From Klebsormidium nitens (taxonomy: Eukaryota; Streptophyta; Klebsormidiophyceae; Klebsormidiales; Klebsormidiaceae): a stretch of 48,103 nt of DNA. Below, piece by piece: positions 1 through 11,160 of this stretch. Both the position numbers and the translations under genes were made by a program. The DNA is taken from positions 1 to 48,103 of the forward strand of contig DF237591.1 of NCBI GenBank assembly GCA_000708835.1. The letters run 5' to 3'. Every line of letters starts with the position of its first letter. Within the stretch, counting starts at the first letter, position 1. The notes below the pieces were generated by a model, which was not told where the DNA came from, did no database searches, and saw only the letters and a list, made by a program, of their open reading frames with translations.

Positions 1-461
1 TTGCCCCTGACATTGCCGTAACCCTTTGTCAGGTCCGTCTGGACATTGAAGCTTTGAATTTGTCAGAGCCTGTGTGTAACAGCAGATAGAGTCCAGTTAG
101 CTCACTAGGCGTCTGTCCGGAAGAGGGAATCTCGGAAGGACATTCGCAGCTGGCAAGCCCAGGGGAAGAGTACCCACCCCCTGCGTTCGGAGTAGATAAG
201 ACCCTAAGTAGTTATACAGTAGACAACCATAGCTACAGGTGACAGTTATTGTCAGTCCGCATCATCCCTTCCAGTGTCTGTCGGAAGGTCAAAGGAAAGA
301 CAATTACTAGAAAGTACTCCCTGCTGGCAGCCTTACTAAAAGCCTGCAGTAGGATCCGATCGCATTTACTAGCTTGGATAAACAAGCTAAGGCAGACAGT
401 CTGCCAAAGTCCAGTCAGTGGACCATTTAGTTTGGACATCCGATTGAAACAAAAAGCATCC
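1..461 (+). other. 5' leader of the retroelement
   Basis: This stretch precedes the first in-frame ATG of Gag at 462. The same frame is open from about 249 but has no ATG there. I see no primer binding site complementary to initiator-Met tRNA, so the 5' LTR and primer site probably lie to the left of the window. A weak donor-like sequence (ACAG/GTGACA) sits near 239. Nothing else is recognisable. Confidence 0.5.
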
Positions 462-3269
462 ATGTCCAACTCAGATTCTGAAAAAGGATACCGTCTCCGA
501 AGAGACCTTCAGAATCCTTACGCCCAAAGTTCTGCTTACAGGACCGAAGGGCCAAGGCTACCCCTTGTCCAGTGGTCCAACCGGAGGCCCAGAAGTACAC
601 GAGGTGAGACATCCACCGTCACGCAGGCCTCCACCATATCGGAAGGCCTAGACACCGCGGACTCCCAAACTACCGCCACTTTCACAATGGCGCTAAAGGA
701 GCTTGACTTGTTTAGTCAAAAGTTCACGGGAGAACCCAAATCCTCTATCACTTTGGACAACTTGCGGTCTACTTACGCCGCATGGGAAGCCACTCATAAG
801 TTGCAAACCGGTTTTGATAGGTTGACCACCACCGACAAATTCCACGTAATTATGTCTAAAACCGGTGGCGCAGCTCATGATACTTGTCTTACATTGCTAA
901 CCGAGAAGGAAGAAGAGTTAGCTAGGCACAATGAGACATTGCAATCAAATTATCTTAGGAATAAAGCAACCGCACAACAAGCCATCACGGCTTGGGATGC
1001 GCAAACGGTTGAAGAGAGGGGAACTAATGCTAGACCAACTTTACCACTTGAATCTCCTACGGTCACTAACATTTTAGGAGAACCTGTCACTGAACTTTGG
1101 GCTCGACTCTTGCAGGCGTACCCTAAGGACTCGGCGGCGAAGATTCAAGCATATGGAGATTTCAAGGTTGAAGATAATGAGTCTATTACGACAGCTAGTC
1201 AACGTATGTCTAAGTTAGCATTAGATTTAAAACAACCCCAAACGCAAGCGGCTGAGAAGCTACTCAACGCATTGCCATGGAGTATACAGTCCAAGTTAAG
1301 AACCAAGTTACAATTTCAATATGAAGATATTAGTACATGGACAGTAGAGTTAATAAGGTTTGAGGCTGAAAAGCTTGAGAAGATAATTGACCAAGAACGA
1401 TTGTTGAATCCTAAGATTATTAATAATAATAGTTCTACTGGTACCACCCATCCCAAGAATGACACTAGGCCTAAGACTAGAAGGGTTACAAGATGTACTA
1501 CTTGTGGACGATTAGGGCATTCGGCCCATAATTGTAGGGTAACTACTAATAAAGTGAGCGCCAAAGCCGCGCAAAACACTCCAATGACATTTCAACCCGG
1601 CCCTTGTTTTCGATGTGGTCAAATCGGACATCAAGCCGCACAATGCCCGAGTAAACCAATGGCCAATGGGCCCATCAATCAACGCATCCTCGGCAAGCCA
1701 TGGTGCACACATCATCGGCTTAATACTCATGACTCATCACAATGTGTTCATTTGCATCCGGAATTAGCCAACCGGCCACACAATCCAACCACTCGAAGTT
1801 CCGCCGCAACGCATAGTCGAAGGAACACTCGAGGGTTGAAAGATAGCAATCTAAAGAAAGAGCTATGGAAAGAATACGAACAACGTCATCAAATCTCAAA
1901 TGCATACTCATCTCGAGGATCAAGTCCCGCAAATTCTAAGGAGATTGCCTCCGAAAACCCTTTACCAACTCATGTCAAGAATGACCGAGCACGGGAAATT
2001 GCAAAACAAGATAAAGAAGAGAAATTTGAATTTGACATGGAACTCACCGAAAATAAGTTGCATGATCAAGCTCAAGCCAAAGCCGCAAGGCGCCAAAAGG
2101 CACAAAATAATTTGCCTACCCCAAAGCCCGCCACCGTCACTAAGAAGCGAGAACGCAAACGAGTGGAAAAGAAATATTCCCGCAGACGCACTGGAACGCA
2201 ATTTCTAAGGCGCAACCCTGACATGCCATTAAGTTTCCGACCAACTGAGGAAATTGAGAAATTCCGTTCCAATGCGAGGGGGGGAGAAGGGAGTACAATC
2301 GATTATTCTGAGAAGTCTGAAACTTTTCGATCCTTGGAAATAGCAAAAGCGGAAGCGCCGCAATTTTTATATCATATACCTAAGGACCAACTTAGAACCG
2401 ATGCCCAACGAGCAAAGGATGAGGCGGAACAACACAAACGAAGCATAAAGATGACTAAAGAACTAGAAGAATTGGATAAACTACCCCCAATCATAACAAA
2501 TAAATACCATGAAAATTATGAATATTGGAAGGACCCGGCTGACCCAAAATGGATCGGAAGTCCACGCACACCACCCGCAGATCCAAAATCAAACAGCTAC
2601 AAAAACCCTCATCCGGATTTCCAAGCTGTGCTGAAGAAGGATCCGCGTGGCTATGATTTTGGTTTTCAGTCTCTATCTCCAGAAGCACAGAGCACTGAAA
2701 GAGCCAAACTGGCAGCCATGACACCCAGACCTACTGGATCCAGTTCAACAAACCAGTCTAGTTCGGATGATGACCCGGCAGACTCCGTGACTGCCAGCCC
2801 ATCCAACCTCACTAAACAGGTGTCCAGTGCCACTGGCACTGCCTCAGCTGACCCTTCTGGAGATCCAGAGAGTCAGGAGCCTCTGCCTGACCAGCATCAG
2901 TCAGAGAGGGCAGCTCGAGCAAGCTTGGCTTGCTTATGCTCGAGCATGCACCATTGTCACCTTGACAACCTAGAAGCTGACAAACTAGCACACAAGACTC
3001 GTGACAATCCTGCATTAGGCTTGCGCGTCGACAATATTGTCGACCCACAGCCACACACTTGCCCAAACGAAGGATCTCTTCACATGGAGCATCCTTATCC
3101 ATGCCGACTAGGACAGGAACCGCCAGCCCTGCAGCCAGGCAATCTTCCACAGTCTTCCATTTTGGAAGACCATACCAATACTGCAGCCACTTTCTTGCTC
3201 AAATTGTCCACACAGGAAGCATCCCCCCCCAGCCAACAGCTTGTCCTCTCGCCCCTGCGCAGCCGTACC
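462..3269 (+). CDS. gag: Gag polyprotein of the retroelement (capsid/nucleocapsid region)
   Basis: The start is the ATG at 462 (MSNSDSEKGYRL). The open frame continues to a stop at 4160, but the composition changes at about 3240, so Gag proper is taken to end there. Codons from about 690 to 1400 encode a helical, capsid-like segment with few cysteines. Two canonical CCHC zinc knuckles (C-x2-C-x4-H-x4-C) lie near 1494-1535 and 1605-1646. They are followed near 1700 by a Cys/His segment (WCTHHRLNTHDSSQC) like the third motif of many gypsy Gags. The C-terminal part, 1850-2500, is highly charged and rich in K, E and R. The product would package the element RNA into particles. No stop interrupts this part. 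Confidence 0.85.
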
Positions 3270-4753
3270 ATGGCATCTGAGGAGCACCAGCGGGACCCAG
3301 CTGTGGGGGGCGGGCGCCCCCAGGTTTTTGCGCAGACAGAAGGAGGGAGGCAGCCGAGCGCGCAGCCGCAGCAGACTGGCCAGCAGCAGAATGGCCAGCC
3401 GCAGCAGCATGTCCAGCGGGACCCGCCCGCGCCTAAGCCTTTCCCAGGAGGTAGGCAGCCCGGCTTAGCCGCTTTGGCCGCATCTGCATTCTATCCGCCG
3501 CTTAATGCAGAGCAGCTAGAGACTTTGGAGACTGGTTTTGGACCGCTTTACAACAGCCTGGAAGATAGACCGCTGTCAGAGTTCGGCAGCAGTTTGCCTC
3601 CCCTGTCTTTCTTCTCCGAAATCGAACAGCTGGCAGCGACAATCACGTCAGATTTGCCAAAAGACGACGACGTCCCTGAGCTAGAGGACCCAGTCGAGCC
3701 AGAAGGTGCGTGGGAGGAGGAGAACGTAGACATGTCTCAGAACCACCGCCGGTTTGTGCCAGATTTTGGCAGAGCCGAGTCTTCTTCTTCGTCGGATGGT
3801 CAGTCAGATGATCCATCCTATCAGCCGTCAGACCAGGAAACTAGTGAGGGCGAGTCTGCGGAGTCGGCAGCGGAAGAGCTGGACAGCCCAGAGACGTCAG
3901 ACCTGTCGCCTCTGGACCTCCAGGATAACCCAAACCTTTCCCCCTCGTCTGCAGACCGCGTGACCCTCCCCCAGACCGTTCCCCCATCGTCGAAAACCTG
4001 CGTCGGCTGTGCCAGCGGCAGCCCCGCTACGACCCGAACCACTCTGAAGTGGGTTCGGACAATGACATCCTGCACCCCTGGTCCTCCACCCACATCATCA
4101 ACGACCCCCAAGACTACCCCTGCTTCTGGGATGACGTCCCCGGGGACGAGCAGCGGCTGATCGGCGACGTGGTCTTCGTCGTCCAGCGCCGCGTCCCCAC
4201 CCAGGGCTCCGAGAAGCACGCTGGCAAGGTGGACCGCAAGCTCATTGCAATCCAGCGCAACTTCTTCGTCATGGGCGACCGGGAGGCCGCCCAACGCTGC
4301 GTCAGGTACATCCGGACAGCTGACCGCCTGGAGGCTGAGTTCCGGTGCCGCCGCGAGGAGAGGGAGCCTGCCCCGGCCCCCAAGCGCCCCAAGGGCGGCC
4401 TCTTCACGATCCTCAGCAGCCTCGACACCCGGATGGCCAACGTCGAGCAGCGCCTGCCGGACCTCAAGGGAGCCGGCCCCTCATCACCGCCCCAGCCCAG
4501 CCCTTCATTCGCCTAGGGCCAGCCGTAGCCGGCTGCCCCTGCGAGCCCCACGGGACTTGCCGCCCCCACGGACGGGCCGCAGTCCCCTAGGCGCAGCCCC
4601 CGCGCCACGACTACCCAGGTGGCCGCCGCCCTGGCCATGCTAGCAACGGCCCCCACCGCCGCAATCCTGCCGACGTCCACCGCGGACCGAGCCCCCGCAG
4701 TGCCGCCGCGCCAGGCTGCCTCCACGACCCCTGAACCCGGCCCCTGAACCCGG
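3270..4753 (+). pseudogene. GC-rich module of unknown function between Gag and protease (frame-broken)
   Basis: An ATG in good context at 3270 (MASEEHQRD) opens a Q/P-rich then acidic, serine-rich segment. It starts in the Gag frame and appears to move one frame back somewhere around 3935-3975. In the new frame a globular, conserved-looking stretch follows at about 4020-4440, with many Trp, Tyr, Asp and Arg codons (HSEVGSDNDILHPWSS is its start). A Pro/Ala-rich tail comes next. TAG stops interrupt that frame at 4514 and 4526, but it reads sensibly across both. A perfect 13-bp tandem duplication at 4728-4753 returns reading to the frame of the protease ORF. The GC content is far above the flanking Gag and protease DNA. 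I recognise no domain. It could be a captured host segment or an element-specific insert. Confidence 0.55.
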
Positions 4754-4811
4754 CGGGAGCACGAGCGAGCCTGACCAGCCTGCACGATCTGTCAGCGCCG
4801 CCAGCGGCAAC

Positions 4812-6309
4812 ATGGTAAGTCCATGCCCGGAATTACGTCAGCTGGAAGCTTCCAAAGACACTTGTTCTGAGCAAAACCCAACTGCCCACAGCGCAAAATC
4901 ATCTCGAGAACAGGATTTGGATTACACTACTACCCTCGTAGGTCCGATAACGTCAAAAACCGACAAAGAAACCCAGTTAACCACTGCCCAGGTTCGGGCT
5001 GTGGGCACTGTCTTAGACATTACGGATAGTGAAGAGTTTGAGTTTCACTGGACCTCCGCACACAACTTACCCCAGGAGTTTCTGGAGAAGTTAGAATATG
5101 GGTTGTCCGTTCTGGTTAAGTCAAAGTGGCTTTTGGAACCAGAACCAATGGTTTTTCAGTTTCTGAAACCAGAGCCAGGCACTGAACTTACTGAAATTTT
5201 TAAGAACGCCTGGCAGTCTGTAGCTCTGTTTATGCGGCTCTGTCTGGCGTCTCAATTTTTACACGCCACCGCGTCAGGCGTATACAGACATTATCAGTGG
5301 TGCGAAATTAAACAACCCAGTGCCGTCAGACACAGGGTTTACGCACCTCCGTTGGCCCTCTGTGACCTGCCCATCCAGCAGGCCACCTCAGCCCGTCAAC
5401 ACTGTAAGTCATACAGTCAATTCGTTAGTCCAGTAGGACGTCTGCGCTTAAATCAACTGGCCCTGATGGACCACGCAGACATGGCAACAGGTTTCCACCA
5501 CGCCCCTCGAATCGACAATTCTGGACCAACGCCAGCTTTCTTAATTAACGGCGTTGCCTTGGAATGGCTAACAATAGACACTGGCTGTGAAAGCGTAATA
5601 ATATCCAACTGGACAGCCAAAAAGCTAGGCATCGCTCCAGAAATGCGTCAACGAAAAGCAATCAGTCTTATTACAGCGGATGCTGTCACTACAGCACCCG
5701 TTGATCGTACATGGGACACAATCGAAATCGCAATTAATCGACACACGTGTGCGTCTACGACGGTCCAGGTCAAACTAACAATTGTTCCGTCGCAGACCCG
5801 GGAGACCCTCATCGGCATGAGCGTCATCGGCAGGATTGGCTTGACACCAAATCCGTACAACCAAACTTTGACCTATTATCCGAAATGGTGGGAAGAGGGA
5901 TCCCCCACCGCGGAGCTGCCGTCCATCTTTAATGTGGACTTGGTCAATAATTGCTTGCTTGCCGCAACCAGCTCGCGCATTAACCACGTCACTCTTGCTT
6001 ACGCAGGTCGAGTGAGTGCAGCAGCCGCCCCCGGACAGCCAGCAGATATCGGGCGCAACGCCCCCAGGCCCCCGCCGCCGTTTGAACGGCTTTGTACAGG
6101 TCCTGTAGTAGCGCCGCAGTCGGCGCAGGAGGAGAGAGCAGTTCGGCTACAGTTGGAATTTAGAGACCAGCTAGCCACACAGAGTGTCATAGCTAGTTTT
6201 CAGCGGACTATCCGTAGCCTTACAGAGCAGCCGCCTCCGGCTATACTTTTGGCCTCTAGATATGGATCCCCATTGGATTCGAACTTTGTGGATATCCACG
6301 AACAAACGG
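4812..6309 (+). CDS. Retroelement protease region (retropepsin-like)
   Basis: The frame opens at an ATG at 4812 and runs to a TAA at 6684. About 250 residues of unassigned N-terminal sequence precede the aspartic protease. The protease is recognised by its active site LTIDTGCESVIIS, with the catalytic Asp codon at 5577, and by a downstream hydrophobic segment (LIGMSVIGRIGL, near 5808) that fits the conserved C-terminal ILG-like part of retropepsins. The enzyme would cleave the Gag-Pol precursor. The open frame continues directly into the methyltransferase. The start ATG overlaps a perfect splice-donor consensus (ATG/GTAAGT), so 4812 might be a splice junction rather than a real start, with translation coming from the upstream frame. 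Confidence 0.8.
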
Positions 6310-7316
6310 CTGTAAATAGTTCAGGCATAGTGGTGCTAGAACTATGTTCTCGATTGTGCGCAACAACAGAAGCACTTGTTCGCAGCGGTGTAAAAATTTG
6401 CAAAGTGTATGCATGCGAAATTGACAGCCTCAGCCGTGAAGTGGCTCAACAAAGATTGACCACTCTTGTTAAGTTGTTTCCACACCTCATTACATCCGAA
6501 GCAATAGCTACATGCCACAACACACTACCACATGACGTGTCGGCTATAACCGAACAACACATAACTACACTCGAGCCAGTGGACATGGTAGTAGCCGGAT
6601 TCCCATGCCAGGGATTTTCATCCGCGGCCACTAAGCCGCTTGGATTGCGGGACACCCGCACGGCATTGTTTTACACATGCACATAAATAGTACGATTAAT
6701 ATACCGTAATCATGGTCCATGCATATGGCTCTTCGAAAACGTTGACGCAACGGATCATCGCGACCCACAAGTCGCACAAGAATATAATCATGTAGTCAAG
6801 GGAATATTAGGCCCAGGAGTGGCCTTTGATGCAGTGGCCGTAGGATCATATGCACACCGCAATAGGCGATTTTGGACTAATGGTATACCACTAGCCTTGT
6901 TGGATAACATGGTGCAGCATACATTCCAAAACCTACCCACTCAAACAGTGTGCGACATAATTGAAGAGCACCATGAAGCTCAATTAGCCGCGCATGCATC
7001 AGTCCCAGGGGATTACGCAGTGAACGAAGTCGGCAAACCGCTACGAGCTTTTGCCACATTCGTCACAGTGAAGGGATCACATGCCTACCGAGATAATGGG
7101 CACAGCTTGCTAATCAACACAGACACTGGGAACCTGGAAGAACCCAATGCAAACGAAAGGGAAGCCGCCATGGGATTCATGGTCGGCACAACTGCACATG
7201 ACGCAGTTACAGAGGCCGAACGCAGGCGAATGTTAGGAGGAACCATGGATATGTTTCAAATTAAATCCCTAATCGGAGCTATCATGGTCTTTCAGCATGC
7301 CTTCTTCTTAAATTGA
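6310..7316 (+). pseudogene. DNA (cytosine-5) methyltransferase domain inside the retroelement polyprotein
   Basis: Homology to C5-cytosine methyltransferases is clear from the ordered motifs. Motif I-like is IVVLELCSRLCATTEAL with CEID (about 6330-6425). Motif IV is VAGFPCQGFSSAA, holding the catalytic PCQ cysteine, near 6595-6635. Motif VI is WLFENV near 6727. A motif VIII-like stretch, AHRNRRFWTNG, lies near 6852. Motifs IX/X (EREAAMGF, then ERRRMLGGTMDMFQIKSLIGAI) lie near 7157-7300. One in-frame TAA at 6684-6686 splits it between motifs IV and VI, and the frame is unchanged on both sides. A TGA at 7314-7316 ends this part. The AHR-x2-RFW and ENV surroundings resemble the DNMT3 class, while PCQGFS is more like DNMT1 or bacterial enzymes, so the subfamily is open. 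Its presumed role is methylation of element or host DNA. This copy is probably inactive. Confidence 0.9.
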
Positions 7317-9330
7317 CGGCGCGCTGAGTCACAACTAGCTAAAATGAGAGACACTAGTGTGACTCGCCTAGCAATCCTGAGCAATATGCCTACAACTCAC
7401 CTCATTTCGCCCCGAGAATTATATCATTTAGCAATAATCAATCACAGGTCAATAATGTCCCACCCCGACTTCCGTAGCAGAGTGCATAGCGAACGGCCAG
7501 GTTGGTATGTTCCCTATGCAAGGGGGGGGGGAGACCAAATCCACTTCGCCAACTCTTACCTGAACACAAATTCCAATTCAGATAAGCAGATAGGCACCTC
7601 AATTAGTTTCGACCAAGCTAATTTAAGTAAAGACAGCCCTGACCATCCCCTCAGCAGACAAGAAGCCAAACTTCAACTGAGACGCGCAGGAAAGGGCAGC
7701 GAGCGCTCGCCCGGCGAGCACATAAATCACGTTAGTGGTTCTAAGGATCAGCCGAGAGACGGCAGATCAGCCGGACTCAATTCAAAGAGTCCCGGCGAGC
7801 AACCAAAGGAAGCTGCCAAGCAGACAAGTCCAACGGCAGGACCTGCAAAAGACAAAGGTTTAGTTGTTAACCCTGCAAAAACAAACGACGAGGAATGGAG
7901 CTGGCCTATAGGAGATTCGCTGACTGAAATACAACAAGCACAATTAACAGAGCTCCTAGACAGTTTTAAAGACATCTTTGCCTTCAACATGCAAGAGATG
8001 ACTACCATTCTTGGAGTGGAATTCGAAATTCCAGTCAGTGCCGAGACACCAATCTTCAAACATCAATACCGGTTAGCGCAGTCAGAAAAGGAAGACCTAG
8101 CGCAACAAGTGGCAGAGCGACTTAAGAATGGCCTCATCAGACCGTCAACCTCACAATGGGCTTCCCCCATTACTATGCCACCCAAGAAGGACGAAAACGG
8201 AGACTGGACGCAGCGAAGAGCTTGCGGAGACTACCGTGGCCTCAACCGGGTTAGTGTCACTGACCACTATCAAATACCAACACCAGAAGAAATATTCGAC
8301 GTCATAGGCGATGCTAAAGTGTTCACTACCCTGGATTTTCGCCAAGGATACAATCAGATACGGATTGCAGAAGAAGATCGCTGCAAGACCGCATTCTGGG
8401 GAGCAGATGGGTTGTACGAATGGTTGGTCATGCCATTTGGACTAAAGAATGCACCGGCCTTCTTTCAGAAGGTTATGGACCAAACCCTCCGCGCTGAAAG
8501 GGCTTTTTGCCGCTGCTACATTGATGATTTAATAGTGTTTAGCAGAACTTTCGAATAACACCTGGCCCACCTGAAACAAGTATTTCAACGACTCAGAGAT
8601 AGAGGAGTCAAGTGCCATCCTAAAAAGATGCGCGCCGCCGTACCCGACGTAGGATATTTGGGACACCTGATTGTCCCTAAAGGAACCGCAGTGCAGAAAA
8701 AGAAGGTGGAAGCAATCTTAAGAATCCCACCTCCTCCAGACGTGAGTGCACTAAGAGCCTTTCTGGGAACTGCCGGATACTACCGGAAGTTCGTAAAGAA
8801 TTACAGCAAGATAGCAAACCCACTAAATCACTTGCTGCAGGAAGGAGTATCATATGACTGGAGGACTGAATGCCAACGAGCGTTTGATGCGCTGAAGACG
8901 CATTTGACAAAAGCACCCATCCTTCGCCGGCCCGACTTCAAGCGCGAATTCGAGCTGCACACCGACTGGAGTGCACAGGGGCTTGGCGCAGTGCTCATCC
9001 AACGAGATGATGAGGGCAACGAGTATGTCGTTGCCTATGCCAGTCGCAGCTGTAACAAGACGGAACGCAATTACTCCAGCTACCACGGTGAGTGCCTAGC
9101 TGCGGTTTGGGCTGTTTCCCACTTCAGGTATTACTTGTACGGCCGCAAGTGTACTCTGATTACAGACCATGAACCGTTAGAATGGTTAATGACCAATGAG
9201 AAGCTAAGAGGAATGCACGCTGGCAGATGGGCTAACATTCTTCAGGAGTACGACATCTACATCAAACACAGGTCATTAGTTAACAACCTAGATGCAGATG
9301 GATTGTCTCGCAACCCGCTTCCATCAGAGG
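7317..9330 (+). pseudogene. pol: Retroelement reverse transcriptase and RNase H
   Basis: A linker of about 220 residues (7317-8000) leads into a gypsy-type reverse transcriptase. The recognisable blocks are YRLAQSEKEDL, GLIRPSTSQWASP, CGDYRGLNRV, TTLDFRQGYNQI, MPFGLKNAPAFFQ and the catalytic YIDD at 8517-8528. A TAA at 8556-8558 interrupts the frame just after, at TFE/HLAHL. The same frame resumes with the thumb (FLGTAGYYRKFV). RNase H follows, with the Asp of HTDWSAQGLGAVLIQ near 8955, YSSYHGECLA and ITDHEPLEWL, ending near LDADGLSRNP (9310). The enzyme would copy element RNA into cDNA. The YIDD residues and the RNase H acidic residues are intact, so the lesion here is the single stop. Confidence 0.92.
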
Positions 9331-11160
9331 TAGATTCTACCGGTGCCAAAATGGACCATGTCCAACCGAACGAATTGAGTGAAAAACGCACCTCAGAGCG
9401 ATCCAGTGCCACTAGAAGTCAGAACGACACTGAAGCTTCGAATAGCCTGCTGACTATTCAGAAGGAGGGGATTGCTAATGAAAGCAAGCCGCCCACAGTT
9501 GACTCGCCCAGCGTCTTAGCTACAATGCTAGCTAGAACTGTAAGTCAACAATGGACTGCTAAGTCGACTGAAAGTGGCAGCCAGGGACGACCAATCCAGA
9601 GAGAAATCTATCCTTTCCATCATGCATCCCGACATGTGCATGCAGGCTCAAAGAGCAGAGACCTGAACCAGGGAACAACAAGCCAAGTGGACTCCTATTC
9701 CGTGCTGAGACTGTCGACGGGGGACCTGCCGACTACAGGACACGTCATGAAGCAAAGGGCATGCGCTTCAAGGCAACTTCGCCCTAGGGTTACAAGTGCT
9801 GACATCTCAACCATAACACATGCCAACCAACCGCACGAAGCACAAGATTGGAATACTGCCCAAGATCTTCATGTGAATCAGAAAATTGCGATTCCATCTG
9901 GCGAATCTTCCGCGCAACCTCCTCTGCAAGTCAATTCTGCCCCAGACCAATCCCAATCAGAATTAGACTTGGTAACTGAGTCAGTTACCGGCGTCACGGG
10001 CACAGACGCAATTGAATCACACTTCCAAGGGACAGATAAAGATGGTGACCTCCTAGGTGACGACCCGGAATTGGCTCCCATTCCCGATATCTGGTCTGAC
10101 CACAACACAATACAATATCTGCAGGATAATTGTGTCTACCCAAGCCATGCAGGCCCCAAGGAACGGGACCGGATACGGTGACGGGCACGAAGCTATAAGT
10201 TTGAGAACAATGCTCTCATGAAGCTGACCAACGATGGCATCTTAAAACGAGTGCCGGCGCCTGACGCCAGGGCAGCATTAGTGGCTGATATTCATAAGCA
10301 ATTCGGTCACTTCGGAAAAAAAAGAACTTACTCCTTGTTAGAACCCACACACTGGTGGGCAGGAATGCACGAACAAATTGCGCAATTAGTGGCTAGCTGT
10401 CAAGTATGTGACCGCGTAAAAACCAGTTTCAACATCAAGGACTCAGTACTCAAGCCCCTTCCAATCATGGGCTTAGGGTACCGATGGAGTTGCGACCTAG
10501 CAGGGCCGCTTCCCCCATCAGCAACTGGATATCATTACATCATGGTAATGATAGAACACTTCTCAAAGTGGTTGGAGCTAGTTCCACTCCCCGACAATAC
10601 CTCTGAGGAAACATAAAAGGCTTTCCTTCAGGTCTGCACCAATTTTGGTGCGCCCGCGGAAGTACTTACTGATCAAAGACAAGAATTCCAAGGAGAATTT
10701 GACACCTTATGTAAGGAACTTCTCATCGATCACCGTGAAACTTCACGCGATCACCCTCAAGCCGACGGCCTCGCTGAACGCGCGGTTCAGACCACTAAGC
10801 GAGCCGTACGAAAGTACGTATTAACACATGCAGTTGATACCTGGGATGAGTGGATCCCTTGGATTGCCATGGGGTACCGCATGTCAAAGCAAACGTCGTT
10901 AGGAGACTACTCACCTTACTTCCTAATGTTTGGCAGACATCCCGTGGTAGGAGCAACCCTCCGAGAAATGGTCAACACACCTGTCGACCTGGATAACCCT
11001 GACGTGTGGGAGGAAATCATTACAGCACGTTCAGAGGAGTTTAAAAAGGCTATCCCTATAGCCTTCAGCAACCTGCAAGCAGCGCAACACCGGGACACTT
11101 TATGGTACGCCAAAACACGTACTGGCAATTGGAGCCCTAAAGTTAAGAGGTTTGACTTGT
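9331..11160 (+). pseudogene. pol: Linker and integrase of the retroelement
   Basis: A Ser/Thr-rich linker of about 280 residues (9331-10180) is unusually long and has no motif I know. A TGA at 10179-10181 breaks the frame, which continues unchanged. The integrase zinc-binding domain is seen as IHKQFGHFG with CQVCDR (10290-10425). The catalytic core has Asp in WSCDLAGPLP (codon 10494), Asp in VLTDQRQEF (codon 10671) and Glu in GLAERAVQT (codon 10776), a D-D-E triad with the expected spacing of about 35. A TAA at 10614-10616 lies between the first and second Asp. A one-base deletion at about 11160 makes a TAG and shifts the frame before the GDLVYLRR block. The protein would insert the cDNA into host DNA. 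Confidence 0.9.

Noticed and set aside
6684-6686. The TAA within the methyltransferase as programmed readthrough
   Set aside because: It falls inside the catalytic fold between motifs IV and VI, and similar single stops lie inside reverse transcriptase and integrase, so decay is simpler.
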